From contig NC_087066.1 in NCBI RefSeq assembly GCF_963678635.1, positions 22,043,996 through 22,107,995 of the forward strand: a stretch of DNA of 64,000 nt, in the 5' to 3' direction. Within the stretch, counting starts at the first letter, position 1. Every line of letters starts with the position of its first letter. Under the pieces are notes generated by a model. It worked only from the letters and a program-made list of their open reading frames with translations. It had not been told where the DNA came from and searched no databases. Below are positions 11,582-23,500 of this stretch, piece after piece. The translations under genes were made by a program, and so were the position numbers. Source of the DNA: Symsagittifera roscoffensis. Taxonomy: Eukaryota > Xenacoelomorpha > Acoela > Convolutidae.

Positions 11582-14500
11582 GTGAGTCCATAAGTTCCCA
11601 GAACCGTTTTTATAATAGAAGATGACTTGGTGTCATGTTGTAAGAAAGTTCGAACCTCGAACATGATTAAGATTTTATTCAGCTTAACTATATTTGATAA
11701 GTTAACTATAAAATAAATGTTAAAATTAGGTGAAAAAGCAGGGGCGGTTCTAGGATTTTATCTGGGGCCAGATTTCCAAAAAAAATCTGAACTCCAAAGC
11801 TCTCCCAAACGACTATGAAGACCAAACTTTGCCTAAAAACACGTCAATAACGACCTTTTCGGCATTTCTTGAAAATTTTACAAAAAAAAACTTTTTTTGC
11901 CGCGCTCCTAAAATTGCTTTAAACATACGTGTATATTTGCACCAAAGGCGCGTTCAGAAAAATTGGCACCAAAGTTGTATTATTGGGTCGAATATAGATG
12001 TCGTAAAGTAGTAATAAAGAGTGAACCTTCTCATTGATCATTAGCTGGTTTTTGGAGTTTGCCAAATACCGTCCCTAAATCTGCTACTGCGCAAGTGTGT
12101 CACCGACCGAACATCAACGTCATGGATTTTTTGTACAAATCTGACAGAACTTGTTAAAATTGACTTATTTTTTAAAATATTTGAACGAAAAATCAAATTC
12201 AACTTCAGATGGATGCAACGGGACGGGGAGGGGGAGGGAGACTGTGAACAAGATGACAAAGAAAGAGACAAGGGGCAAGAAGAGGGGAAGGGGGGACACT
12301 TTGACCCCAAACTGGTCATCTCCAACCTGGACTATCTGCGGAAGGAGAAATGCTGGCACAGGATAGAGAGCACAGAGAAGTGCCGCAGATGGGTGTTCCT
12401 CTGCTGGAGACTCACGGGTATGTGTGGAACAAAACGAGATTACAAAACTCGAACATAAATATCTGAGCGCTGTTGATAGATTTATTCATTTAAATTCATT
12501 TTAATCATTAATTGAACCACGTCTCTGCTCGACTAAGCTCGATTCAACTCAATGTACGTTACGTAATTCATCAAAGGGTATAGAAAACGAAAATGTAATC
12601 GTTTCTAATTTACACGATGTACTTGAGTCTTTCTTGCTTCGAACTTTTTTGATTATAAATTAGTTGGTTGCACGTGTTTGGTAATTCAGTTTTGTATTTT
12701 TTTTTGAGTTTTGGTTTTCAATTTCTTTCCCGGAGTTTTTCTGATTGCATGTGAAAAGTTGAAGTCATCTAAGATGGTTGTCAATTGTCAAATTGGCATA
12801 TAACACTCGGCCTCATTTTGCAGTTGCAAAATAAATTAAGAAAAAAGGGGTGGGGTAGTTCCTACTTATAAAACTTAAAACGCTGGCTTAACGGTCGTTT
12901 AAGTGTCAGTTGAAGTTATCGGCTATGGTTGTCGGCGCAAGGCTGCTTTGGGGTGAGGCTCTCATTGTCGTGAATCTTCGTTTGCTGATTGATTGCAATA
13001 ATTCGGACTAACAGGTGCTAGTCTAATGGCTGGTAATGACGCAATTTTAACTCTTATTTTGACGAATTAAACGTGGATCTGATCATCATCGGTTGGTTTG
13101 TTTTCTGTGATCCGTCCAGTTGGCCAGACTCCTCGCGGCGTCATATCCTGAAGAATCCAGACAAATTCTCCTATTTTGATAGGCGGCGTCTTCTTTGTCC
13201 ATCGTTGTCTTGGCAGTAGTGTTGGGATAAACTCCTTCATCAAGCGTTTCCAAATATGGGTTGCGAGTTGTTGGGCGAATTTCCATTGTCGATTGAGTGT
13301 TGAGGGCTGTTGTGTTTGTAGAGGTGTCATGCTGGCATGCGCTCTCCCGAGAAGAAAATGATTTGGGGTGAGGGCTTCAACATCATCGGGCGATGCTGAA
13401 ACTGTAGTGATGGGTCTTGCGTTCATGAAGTGTTCAACTTCGCAAAGAACGGTGTTGAATATGTCGTCTGTTAGAATCTGGCCTCCTATGATGGCATAGA
13501 ACGAGTCTTTGACTGCTCTTATGAGTCGTTCCCATACACTTCCGAAATGAGGAGCATAGGCAGGGTTGAAGGTCCATTCAATCTGATGGTTGGCGTAGAA
13601 TTGTCGTGTAACATCGGCGTCGAAGTGTCCGTTGAGTTCTTTTTCGGCTGCGGTGAAATTTGTACCATTATCAGAAACAATTTTGGCTGGTTGTCCTCTG
13701 CGAGCAAAGAATCGTCGTAAGGTATTGATGAAGGCGTCGGCTGATTGGTCCTGGCACATCTCAAGATGTACGGCTCGTGTTGTTAGGCAAGTCATTATAA
13801 CGCCGTAGCGTTTGTTGTAGTTTCCTGCGGTTTTCGAAGCAAACGGTCCAAAGATATCTAATCCTGTTTGTTGAAACGGGAAGGGTTTATCTTCTTGAAA
13901 TCTGAAGGCGGGTAGGGGCGCAAGTTCCGACTGTACTCCAGTTGCCTGTTGTCGTCGGCAGTCGTAACAGTTTTTTATGATCTTGTCAATGTGTGCGCGA
14001 ACACAGAGAATCCAATACTCGTTTTGAAGAATATTTTTCAAGTGCTGGCGTGGCGAATTCTGGTTGTCTTTGTGGGTTTGTCCTATAAAATGGTGAACTG
14101 CTGGGTGGTTTCCATCAAGGATAATCGGGTGTTTTATGCAATAGTCCAATTGAGATTTCTCGAGGCGTCCACATGCTCGCAAGAGTCGGTCTTCGTCTAG
14201 AAATGGTGATAGGTGTCGAAGTCTGCTAGTTGTGTTGATTCGTTTATTTTGTGTCAATGCGTTGACCTCTGGTTTAAAGCAGTCTCGTTGCGTCTGCTTG
14301 AAGATAAAACTCTTTGCGGCAATCATGTTTTTGCTTGTCAGTTCGTTGGTCGGGCTTTCGTTGAGGGACTGTAGTCCTTTATCTTTAAAAATCCTGGCGG
14401 CACGCATCACGTATGCAGTTGTTCTGAGAATTCTTGTCCATTTGGAGAATCTGCTGTAATCGATGAAGCTTTGTTCTGTCTTTTCGGTGGAAGCTTGAAA

Positions 14501-17500
14501 AGCTAGCATTGGGGTTGTTGCTATTTCATCCATTTGTCCAGTTTGATCGTTGAGTTGCAAGGTATCCGTATTGGCGTTGATTAACTGTAGCTTTGGCCAG
14601 TTGCATTCTGGTTCACATATGAATTTTGGTCCGGTGAACCATCTTGACTTGTTACTGAAATCTGATAGGGGTATTCCACGGGTTCCGTCGTCTGCTGGGT
14701 TTAGGGGTCCTAGGCAATGATTCCCTTGACTCGCTTGGGTGCTTTCTAAAATTTCTGCAACTCTGTGCCACAAAATTTTTTTGCCGTTTATCAGATGCCT
14801 GTATACATTGAAGCGCTGTTGTGCTGTCTGTCCACATATGCGTAGAGTTGATGTCTTGATGTCAATCCTTTGTTCTCTGCGAAAGAACTTTGCGAGGCGA
14901 GCACCAAAAACTGCGGCTTGTAGTTCCAATTCAGTTATTGTGTGTTGTTTTAGAGGAGCCACTCGAGCTTTTCCTAGAACAAAGGCGCTGCAGATTTGCC
15001 GAGTGGCACTGTTGCTGTATACAAAATAAGCGACTGCTGCTAGGGCGCTGTAGGAGGCATCTGAAAAAACATGAAGAGCGATGTTGTCGTAGCTGTATCC
15101 AAAATAGTGTCGGGGTATTTCCACTGTCTGTAGATCGTTTCTCTCGTCGAGAAGCTCAAACAGTTCAGGTATCATTTCTCGTGTAATTTGGTCGTCCCAC
15201 TTCATTCCTTTTCTCCAAATTGCTTGCTGAATTATTCGTAGTCGAATCGTAATAGGTGCTGCTATTCCAATTGGGTCAAAGATTGAGGAAGCTGCGCGAA
15301 GTAGGTTCCGTTGTGTAGGTTTCTTCTGGGCGAGTTCGTGTAGTTTGTCAGTAGTGAAGCTGAGTGTATCGTCATTTACTCTCCATCCTATTCCGAGAAC
15401 TCGCTTGAAGAATTTGGGGTCCTTGATTTCGTCTATTGTGATGGATCTATGTTCCTCTGGTATTATTTGCAGAATTTTATGATCCGTAGTGATCCGCTTC
15501 GTCAGGTTGAAGCTTCCTTGTTGTAGTACGTGTCGAAGGTCTTCTATGATTTTCACTGCGGTGTCGATGTCGTCGGTGGCTTCGAAGAAGTCGTCCATGT
15601 AGAAGTTCTCGTAGACAAGTTGTTTGATGTGGGGATGGCTTTCAATATTGTCGTCTGCGCAAGTTCTTAATGCGTAAATTGCACAAGTAGGAGAACATTT
15701 GGCTCCAAAGACGAATCGAGTGTACTAAAAAAATTCGGGTTCTTCCGCTCCCCAGAGGAAAAAAAGAAATTTTTTGTCTTCAGGGTTAACAGAAACCTGC
15801 ATATACATCCCTTCAATGTCGGCAGTGATGGGATGCTTTCCTTCGCGAAATCGGGTAATTACTCCAAGTAGATTGCAGAGCAAGTCAGGTCCAGTGAGAA
15901 GCATATCATTCAGACAAACTCCTTTAAATTTGGATTTGGCATTGGAAACACGGCGAAGTTTTCCTGGCTTGTTTGGGTTGATTACGCCATGTTCAGGTAA
16001 AATCCATCCTGTCGAAGGTATTTCGTCTGGCTCTAATTTCCGTATGTATTGCTTGCTGAGATCCTGGTCAATTGTATTCTGGTAGAGAGCCAATTTTTCT
16101 GAATTCTTGTTAAGTTGTATTTTCGTCCGGTTGTATTGGGCAATTGCTGCTTTATAGTTGTTGGGAAGATTTGCATTTGGTTTCCACAGAAGTCAAAGTT
16201 GATAGCGGTTGTCGTATAATGATATGGTTTTCCGAAGTGTTTGCATAGCGTGTCTTTCGTCCGATGACATCGTTATTTCAGGTGATGTGGCATAGGTTTC
16301 CATTCGCCAGAATGAGGCGAGAAGATCCGAGATTTGTGTGTCGTCAGTTGATATCTATCTGTATTGGGGTGGCTGTTGCTTGGTGGCTTGAAAAGTATCC
16401 AATGTCGTTGTTCGGTCCTGCTATTGTCCATCCTAGGGCTGTAAGGACTGCTCGAGGAACATTTTGATTTCCTTTGATGATGGTCTTCGGGCTGATGTTG
16501 TCAATATTGTCCGTTCCAATCACTAGGGCTACGTCGTTGTTGCTGAAGTCCGGAAAACATATATCCTTAAGGTGGTCGTATTGGCTGCAGATTTCGTTCA
16601 ACTTTTCGGGCTCGGCTGCATTCAAGTTGATGTTCTCTTTAAACATTAGTAAGTTCAAACGCTAAAGTGTTATTTCCAAATTAATGAACTGTAATATCCA
16701 TTGTCTTAGCCTCTATCGTTTGCGAGTTGAAGAAACCTCCAATGAGCAGTTGTTCCTGATGGTTTGTTTCCTCCAGTTGAAGATATGCTGCTGTCGGTTG
16801 CGATATGTAGCTATTTGTACTTCCTGTATCAAGAAAAGCGTATACATTAAGGTATATGTTGCGGTGTCGTAATGTTACTGGTAAAAGTAGCAGCAGTGAG
16901 CTGTTGATTCTTGATATCTTCTTTTGGCTGGCAAGATGGTTGACTTGATTCGGTCGCTGGTTTGGATTAAACTTTGCTGTTCTTTGTGTTCGTTGTTCGT
17001 CATGTAGAGTTGTGTGATGATGCTGATTGCATTTGCTGCATGTGTGCTTTGATGGGCAGTCTTTTACTTGATGTTGGCCAAGGCAGTTGAAACAAAGTTT
17101 CTTTTCAGAAACGAGTCTCTTCTTCTCTTCCAAAGGTGAATTCTGATACATGCTGCAGTATGCTGGGTGGTGGGTTTGTCCGTCGAAGGGACATGGGGGT
17201 CGGGTATTCGCACTCCAATTTTGAGAAGTCTTCTGTGAAGGCTGGTTGGTTGATGGTCGAGATCCGATGGCGTGTCGAAGTCTTGGGGCTATTTGTTGTC
17301 GATCGTTCAAGTCCAGGGTCATTTGCTGCGGTTGCATAGGTGGTAAGTTATCGCATGCTAATGCAAACTGTCTGATCCAGTCGTTGAAGGCGATAAGATT
17401 AGGCTGGTCGATGTTCTGGTCACCATGTTACTGATGAATGTGGAAAATTCCATGTACGAATCCGTGCGATGAGTTGATGGTTGCTTGAAGCTCTGTAGTC

Positions 17501-20500
17501 TGTTGACGAAGTCATTGATGATAATGTCGGGTCGTCCATATCGTCGTCGTAGTTCGTGGAGGGCAGCGTTGTACATAGTGCTATTGCAGGAGTAGCCACA
17601 AATAGCTTTTCCAATCGTTAAAGTCTGCAGATGAGTCATCTTTTCGGCGTCCGAGATTGCTTCAAAGAGTCCAAACCACATGCTCCACTTCATAGGGTTT
17701 CCGTCGAAAGGCTCGATTTTTACTTTTGGGGTCCTAGTCATAAGACTGTAGTTTGCTCGTGACTGTCCGTTACTTGATGTCTGAGATACTGCTGCTGGAA
17801 TGAACTGCTGTTCTGTAACTATGTTGAAGCTGAGGTTTGCGTTGGTGGTGTCGTGTTCTGTTCGATGAAACGGTGGTCTGTCTATTCGAAACCTGTCTGG
17901 GGGGTTTGCTGCGGAGTATCTCGGCTATCTGAAAAGTTTTGGTCCTCTACTGTTTGCTAATGATGATCCGGGCTGATGGCTGCTGTTGGATAATGTTGAC
18001 GTCTGGCTAGAGTCCCGATCTAGTTTTGTCTGTTGTTGCACTGAATCAGCTGTGTGGGGGGCTTGAACTGTGGTGGCATTAGTTTTCTTCTGTTGTGGAG
18101 TTGTCTCTGCTGTATTTTCTTGTAGCATCAGTCTAAATTCATCCATGATGTCGTCGTGTTCGTCTTGTATATCAGTGAAGCGGTTGATGAGATCCTCAGC
18201 AGTGGGGTGCTCATTCGGGTGGTCTACAAGGTACGTAGTGGCGTCTTCCAAATTGCTGAGAATTTTCTTCATCTCGGTTTCTGAGTCAGTTATGATGTAG
18301 TTTGTATTGATGTCACTGATGGCTTTTCGTACTCTTCTGAAGAGGCGCTCTAGTTGTGCGATGAGAAGGTTTCTCTGGGGGAGAATGGTTTTGTTGGGCA
18401 TGGCTAGTTTGTCGTAGTTGATCGTTGCAGTTGTTGTAGATGTCGTATCCAGTCGTAGTTTTGACCTACTTTGTTAGTTCCTGTCCTAGGTAGCTAGACC
18501 TAAACTTAAAAAGGAACGAAGCAAAAGAACAATGGTGCGTTAAATATATTTTCAAATAAGTATAACGAAATAAAATAAGCAATTGAAAAATACAATAGCT
18601 TGATAGTAAATCGTTCTGATACCTGAACAGGCGGAAAGTAATATAAACCAAACGTAAAGTTAACGTCCCTATACCAAAGTTCAGCTATGGGGGTCCAAAT
18701 TGTTAAACCGATTTTTTTAAATCTTAAGCAACTGCAAAACGAGTAATCCTTGGTTGGCACTAAAGACAAACTGTGCTTCCAGCCTGGTCAGGGGGTAGAG
18801 CAAGGGTGTGGTTTCTGGCAATTTAGCTGAGTGCCATATAGAAAACGAAAATGTAATCGTTTCTAATTTACACGATGTACTTGAGTCTTTCTTGCTTTGA
18901 ACTTTGATTTGATTATAAATTAGTTGGTTGCACGTGTTTGGTAATTCAGTTTTGTATTTTTTTTGAGTTTTGGTTTTCAATTTCTTTCCCGGAGTTTTCC
19001 TGATTGCATGTGAAAAGTTGAAGTCATCTAAGATGGTTGTCAATTGTCAAATTCGCATATAACAAAGGGCAATCAGACTGGGTGCTTGTCAGTACAATTC
19101 AACCTCTCTTTAAATCTATTTTTACATAAACTTTGTTCCAGAGTAGCATTATTTTCAGCAGATTATAAAAAAGCTTGAATAATTTGAATTGTCAAACAAA
19201 CTGGGAATGACTATTTGCTTCAAGGGAAAATTTTTTTGATAAAGGTCATGATCTGCTCTTATAAAAATATTCTTCTTCCTGCAGATTTGCTTCCAATAAA
19301 CTTACGCCCCAGAAATGTAGTCTATAGGGTAAGTTTCCGCCCAAAAAGTTTGACTGTCGGTGGATACATTTTAGTGAATTTACTTAAAGCACCAGAACGG
19401 AAAAAAAATTGATGATTTCAACTCATGCGTCTACTTTATTATAATTTTTTTTTCAAATTAACGTAATACTTGATTCTTCAATCTTTTGGAAGCCTGTCTG
19501 GGTTGCATTCATTTCATATTATGATTTGTAAATATATAATTTACAAATCATCATATGAAATTAGTGCAACCCAGATAGGCTTCTAAAAGATTGAAGAATC
19601 AAGTATTACTTAAATTTTAAAGAATATATATTAAAAATGCATTTGAGCATTTTTGAAAAAAAAAGAAAAATTTCAGGAGACTTCTACGAGAACCTTGAGC
19701 TCGAAAACTTTCCGCGGGATGTGCAAGACTTGAGCATCTGGGTGTCAAGCGAGCTACACGCAGATGAGATCGAACTTCTCGTTGAGGACCGAAAATTGCC
19801 GACCATTGACGTGAACAATTTCCGAGCGAACCAAGAATGGAACCTGTTCCATCACGTCGAGAGCGAAAAACTACCCGAGACGCCGAACAGCGACGTCGAA
19901 CTCGGCAGCACCGCAGGATTCATAGTCGCAAAATGCCGAGTGGCGAGACGATCCGAGTACTTTTTTCTTAACAATGTCCTCGTAATGTTCTGCTTAGTCG
20001 TGCTTTCGTTCACGATTTACGCATTCGCGCCGACGTCTAATATGCCTCGAATTGGCTCGAGTATAAACTTGCTGCTTGTCGCAGTGGCGTTTAAGCTCTC
20101 TGTGAGTGCAAACCTTCCCCTGATATCCTACCTGACATACTTAGACATGTACATGCTTGGAGTTATTTTGTACTTATGTCTTAATATTTTATTGTTCGCA
20201 TCACTGTCAATAATCAAAGATAGAGCTTATGCCAAGGATGTTGACGAATATGTGCTTTCTTGTCTCGTAATGGCCGTCGTTTTCTTTCATATGATCTTCA
20301 TTTATATATTCGTATCGCGTACAAATGTACCCATAAAAGAAATGCTGGAAAAGGATCGTCTGTACGACAAAGAATTAGCGAAAATGAAGCAACGAAAATC
20401 GAGTCGAGTTGTGAAGGTCGTGGCAAGAGAAATTCCCCCACCCCTCAACTGGAAATGGTCCCAGGACAGTCAGGAGTCGGAGAGTCGAGTTTCGCCGACG

Positions 20501-20593
20501 AGTCGCTACGAGGAGACGAATCACCTGCTGCCACTTCGGATTAACGAAATCAGACGACAAGGAAACAATATTCAGAATATCAGATACCAATAA
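11472..20593 (+). CDS. Cys-loop-less pentameric ligand-gated ion channel subunit (4 recognised exons)
   Basis: Exons 11472-11581, 12209-12417, 19285-19328 and 19677-20593 encode about 426 aa, a normal length for the family. Subunits of this family form pentameric membrane channels opened by an extracellular ligand. The N-terminal half shows the ligand-binding beta-sandwich pattern (VRVNYLCISAID, then W38 and HFDPKLVISN). The last exon has FPRDVQ followed by four membrane segments and the M2-M3 signature LPLISYLTYLD. The two cysteines of the Cys-loop are absent: SIWVSSE follows where the first would be flanked. This resembles prokaryotic and so-called Pro-loop receptors. Exon 1 to 2 (phase 2) and 2 to 3 (phase 1) join cleanly. 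The 3 to 4 junction does not, so a tiny exon or an indel may lie there. No signal peptide was seen, so the true start may be in an upstream exon. AATAAA overlaps the stop. The ligand is unknown. Confidence 0.75.
11741..12010. repeat. fragment of the CAGGGGCGG hAT-like MITE
   Basis: Begins CAGGGGCGGTTCTAGGATTTT, like the full copy at 24272-24684. It continues with related text (cgctcctaaaatt, aggcgcgttcagaaaaattgg) but lacks the distal terminus. It lies in intron 1 of the ion-channel gene. Confidence 0.65.
12209..12417 (+). CDS. ion-channel exon 2 (ligand-binding domain)
   Basis: Acceptor aacttcag, then 209 bases, then donor GTATGT. The split codon gives Arg, then W38, the conserved Trp after beta 2. 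A charged Glu/Asp/Lys/Gly-rich loop of about 25 residues is inserted before GHFDPKLVISN, equivalent to the W.P.l.f.N motif. The end encodes CRRWVFLCWRLT. An alternative donor four bases downstream would keep the same phase. Confidence 0.75.
12579..12805 (-). repeat. BEL/Pao 3' LTR
   Basis: On the - strand it starts TGTTATATGCC and ends GTTTTCTATA. It matches 18837-19064 along its whole length with about half a dozen differences and small indels. Confidence 0.85.
13067..15724 (-). pseudogene. BEL/Pao pol: RT end, RNase H, integrase
   Basis: A frame of 843 codons from its first ATG (15598) plus about 40 upstream codons up to a TAG at 15722-15724. It opens with FGAKCSP and YMDDFF (RT catalytic box), then the RNase H-like region, an integrase zinc domain (HHFIGQTH..., then NCYDCRR), and an integrase core with DIFGP, SDNGTNF and the SVWERL glutamate. 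The C-terminal domain typical of BEL integrases follows (IGEFVWILQD...RGVWPTGRI). The TAG separates it from the rest of RT in the same reading frame, so one base change has cut a polyprotein in two. It would copy and insert the element if intact. Confidence 0.85.
15725..16093 (-). pseudogene. BEL/Pao reverse transcriptase N-terminal part
   Basis: 122 codons in the same frame as the downstream pol part. It reads WILPEHGVINPNKPGKLRRV and ITADIEGMYMQV (RT motif A region with the first catalytic Asp) before the in-frame TAG. Upstream (16094-16343) BEL pol-like text continues in broken frames. Confidence 0.8.
16344..17337 (-). pseudogene. BEL/Pao nucleocapsid and aspartic protease region
   Basis: Two frames (17337-16681 and 16658-16344). 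The first has zinc-binding clusters (CFNCLGQHQVKDC and CSKCNQHHHTTLH) followed by FLDTGSTNSYIS, the retropepsin active site. The second continues the protease-linked region (VIGTDNIDNI). A stop and frame change at about 16660-16683 divide them. Confidence 0.8.
17358..18401 (-). pseudogene. BEL/Pao gag
   Basis: 158 codons from 18401 (coiled-coil-like, acidic) end at a TAG near 17925. The same frame reopens and reaches VKIEPFDGNPMKWSMWF at about 17720, the conserved start of BEL-type gag. A frameshift near 17410-17420 then moves the frame, with QNIDQPNLIAFNDWIRQFA readable in the next frame. Two lesions therefore disable gag. Confidence 0.8.
18837..19064 (-). repeat. BEL/Pao 5' LTR
   Basis: Direct repeat of 12579-12805. 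It is followed by AAGGG, which also precedes the other LTR. Confidence 0.85.
19285..19328 (+). CDS. ion-channel exon 3 (small)
   Basis: A 44-base exon between ttcttcctgcag and GTAAGT. Joined in phase 1 to exon 2 it reads D-LLPINLRPRNVVYR. The position and V.Y.R pattern fit the strand before the G.F..nl segment of the next exon. Its phase-0 end does not match the phase required by exon 4. Confidence 0.55.
19464..19609. repeat. inverted repeat (foldback) between exons 3 and 4
   Basis: Arms of about 69 bases (19464-19532 and 19540-19609) around a 7-base AT loop. The outer ends read taatacttgattcttcaatc and its complement. It is a small MITE or foldback sitting in the intron just before the terminal ion-channel exon. 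Confidence 0.8.
19677..20593 (+). CDS. ion-channel terminal exon with FPxDxQ motif and four membrane segments
   Basis: Acceptor aaaaatttcag, then GAC TTC TAC GAG in frame. It encodes FYENLELENFPRDVQDLSIW, the end of the ligand-binding domain (QEWNL), then hydrophobic segments at about 19961-20029 (M1), 20060-20110 (M2, pore), 20147-20215 (M3) and 20249-20314 (M4). A Lys/Arg-rich tail of about 90 residues follows M4, which is unusually long since M4 is normally close to the C-terminus. The M1-M4 region is in one exon. Stop TAA at 20591-20593. Confidence 0.85.
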
Positions 20594-20598
20594 ATAAA
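20593..20598 (+). terminator. poly(A) signal of the ion-channel gene
   Basis: AATAAA overlaps the last base of the stop codon, implying an extremely short 3' UTR. A more distal signal could also be used. Confidence 0.55.
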
Positions 20599-23500
20599 GC
20601 TCAATCTTCTGTCTTTACTTCGAAATAATTTTTCCATATGGTTTCCCTATGGTAGGAAACTTCGTGCAAGTATTATTATTTCAACACCAAAATGGCTTCA
20701 GTTGAAAATTCTGTGTTTTATTGCTGCTTTTTGTTTCACTATTAAAAAACTGAAAATCAAAAAAATATATTTTATGTTAGAAGTGCCAAAATAAATGTTG
20801 CTATCAAACAATTGATATTTTTACATGCATTTACTTATAGTTAGTTAGATAAACTTCTCACTGTTGCATAAAGAATGATCAATAATTTAGTTTACTCTTT
20901 AATCAAAAACGAAAATTTTCTTGAAGTATTGAAGTGTTATGTTTTTTCAGCCGTTAGAGCTACGTGATTAACGTAGCTTTGAGTCATCTGTGCAATCCCA
21001 TCTCAGGCAATAAGAAATGTATATTTTTATTTTTTTTTTGATGAAAACCTAAAATAAATGAGTTTTGGTTCTTTAAGCTCCAACTTGTAATAATTTTATG
21101 TTAACAAAACTTTGTCTGAAAATTTTCTTATAATATAATGAAAATTATAAATTGTTTCCACAACATATCTAACTGTTTCCTACTTTTCTTTGTTGCTTTT
21201 ACAAATTGCAGATCATTTTGGTAGATCGCCATGAGACGTAATTGTCTGTTTTCAGGCGTCTAGCGCTTAAGACATTTGTATAGCCGACTTCTTTTTTGAA
21301 TCTTCTAATTTTTCTCCGCAACTTTAAAATTTCACTTCAATTTTTATGATGACTGACTTAACCAGATTATTCTCTATACTTTTTCTAGATGTTATTGGGT
21401 TAATAAATTTTTTAGAATTGTAAATAGTAATTCAAAAAACTAAATACCTTCATAAATGTATGTATATCTTTATATAAGTAAGATTTTAGTTTAAAATAAA
21501 ATTTCAAACCCAGCAAAAAATGAGACATAGCTTGGATGCTACTTTTCAATTTCTTAAACCAGTTCATCATTATCTAAATTCGAATGATTAATTAATTATT
21601 ATCATTACCTAAATTACTATTTTCTTGCTATTTGCAAATTGTATCACTTTGAACTTGCGTGTTGGGGATGTTTTTCATTCTAAAATCAAAAATATTTGTA
21701 ATTTTTTCATCTTTTGTTCAAAATTTCAACAAATATTTTTATTTCGGTTACTCTATACTAGTTAAAATACAGTCGGAAAATTCAGTGCTTCGATAGGACT
21801 TCAGTGCTCAATTTCAAATAATTTTCAGGCTGATGTTTCAACTGGCGTTTAATTCTGACGTTTAGTTCTGACTTCAGGCCAATTTTGAAACAATTTCAAC
21901 AGTATCCTAATTTTTTATACCAAATTGGTTCATCGAATTTTAATTTTTGCTTTTTAACAGAATCGCAGAAAAATTACCGTGGTCGGAGCAAACTGTGCTT
22001 CTTGCACATCAATTGATTAATCCTATTGTTTTCAGTAGTTCCCTTTTAGCTTGATCGAAACTAAATTGAAGACAAATTTTTTATAACCAATTTAGTTCGG
22101 CAGCCTGTGTGTATCATTTAAGATCATCTATTTACCACAGTTTGTTTTTGAGCAAAATTGCTTAGCGCTGCGAGTAAAATACTTATTTCTGATTAGCTGA
22201 AATTGCTTCAGAAGAAACTGCTTTGGGAGAAAAATGTGAACTCGAAACACCTGTAAAAAAAAGTTTGTGGAAAAAAATTGATCTGAATTAATTGCGAGTC
22301 ACACAAATCGAAAACAAAATAATTGACAGGAAATGATAGGCACTTTTAGGAATGGTACCTTTTTTTGAGTTTGATGATGCAAAATTCCCTAGTTCCATTT
22401 GATACTTCCGTCTGTCCGGTTCAATTTTTTTTTAATCTATTCTGTTATACGGTTCAAAACTGATCTTTCTGAAACTTTAATAATTGAACTGTATTTTAAT
22501 TGACCAAAATAAGTTTTGGATGTTTAAAAAATTGAAGCTCTATTAACAATTTGGTATATATGGGCCGTGTAACAGAAAACACGCGCTGGTTTCTTATAAT
22601 TTTTTAAAATTCAAATCTAGTAAAAACAAAATCATCAATGCTAAAGACTTCCGCAGAAATAATAAGCTTAACCTAACTTTTTCGTTTGATGTTTTATTAT
22701 TCAAGTTTTTCGAAAAAAAATAGCGCCATTTGTCAATTTCAGAACATCAAAGCATTAAATGGGTTCAGATAAACTATATGTAATTTTGAGAGCAGTTGTT
22801 CGAAAAAAGTTTTCCACCAGCTTTTTTAAGTTATTGTGTCTCGATATATTCTGATACTATCAAAAGCAATTGTATCATAGACAAGACTGCTAGTGTTAAT
22901 GCAAATCTCCTAAATGTTCGAGATACATCGTAAAATGTTTGAAGTAGTTAGTGTTTTTTAAATTATTTAGCATATGCAATGTAAAATACGGGGAGACATA
23001 TTTCGGATTTACCAATAATTTAACTGGAGCAGTTCGTTTGCCTCATTTCAGTTGTTAGTCTATTATGAGCCGAGTTATTTCGTGGCATACGTTATATTCT
23101 AAATAACTGGAAAAATTCTCAGAGTTCCTATTGCTTAGATGGATTAAGCTATAAGCAAACAGAAATCAATTTTTATTCCATATAAAAAAAAAATCCAAAA
23201 AATTTTTTTTTTCGAAATTGCTGTTTAAAGATACCCGAATGGTGTTTGAACTGGCTGCGACAACTGGGATCAAGTAACATTAGAAACAAGCGAATTGTAG
23301 CAGCAGTTGACAAAAATTTTTATTACATTTTAGAAGAAAAAAAATTGTCAACTGCTGCTACAATTCGCTTGTTTCTAATGTTACTTGATCCCAGTTGTCG
23401 CAGCCAGTTCAAGCACCATTCGGGTATCTTTTCAGTCATAAACAGCAATTTCGAAAAAAAAAACATTTTAGTTTCGAATTCCGTATGCGTCGCTCTGCTG

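Larger units (their letters stand above)
12579..19064 (-). mobile_element. decayed BEL/Pao LTR retrotransposon
   Basis: A 6.5-kb element on the - strand inside intron 2 of the ion-channel gene, opposite to it. Two direct LTRs of 227 and 228 bp differ at several positions, so the insertion is not recent. The target duplication is AAGGG (12574-12578 and 19065-19069). A candidate primer-binding site TGGCACTCAGC abuts the 5' LTR at 18836. Gag, protease, RT, RNase H and integrase regions can all be read in BEL order, but in-frame stops and frameshifts break gag and pol. Confidence 0.9.

Noticed and set aside
12041-12366. - strand frames rich in Ser/Pro over ion-channel exon 2
   Set aside because: They mirror the Gly/Glu/Lys-rich insertion of the exon, which has splice sites and homology on the + strand.
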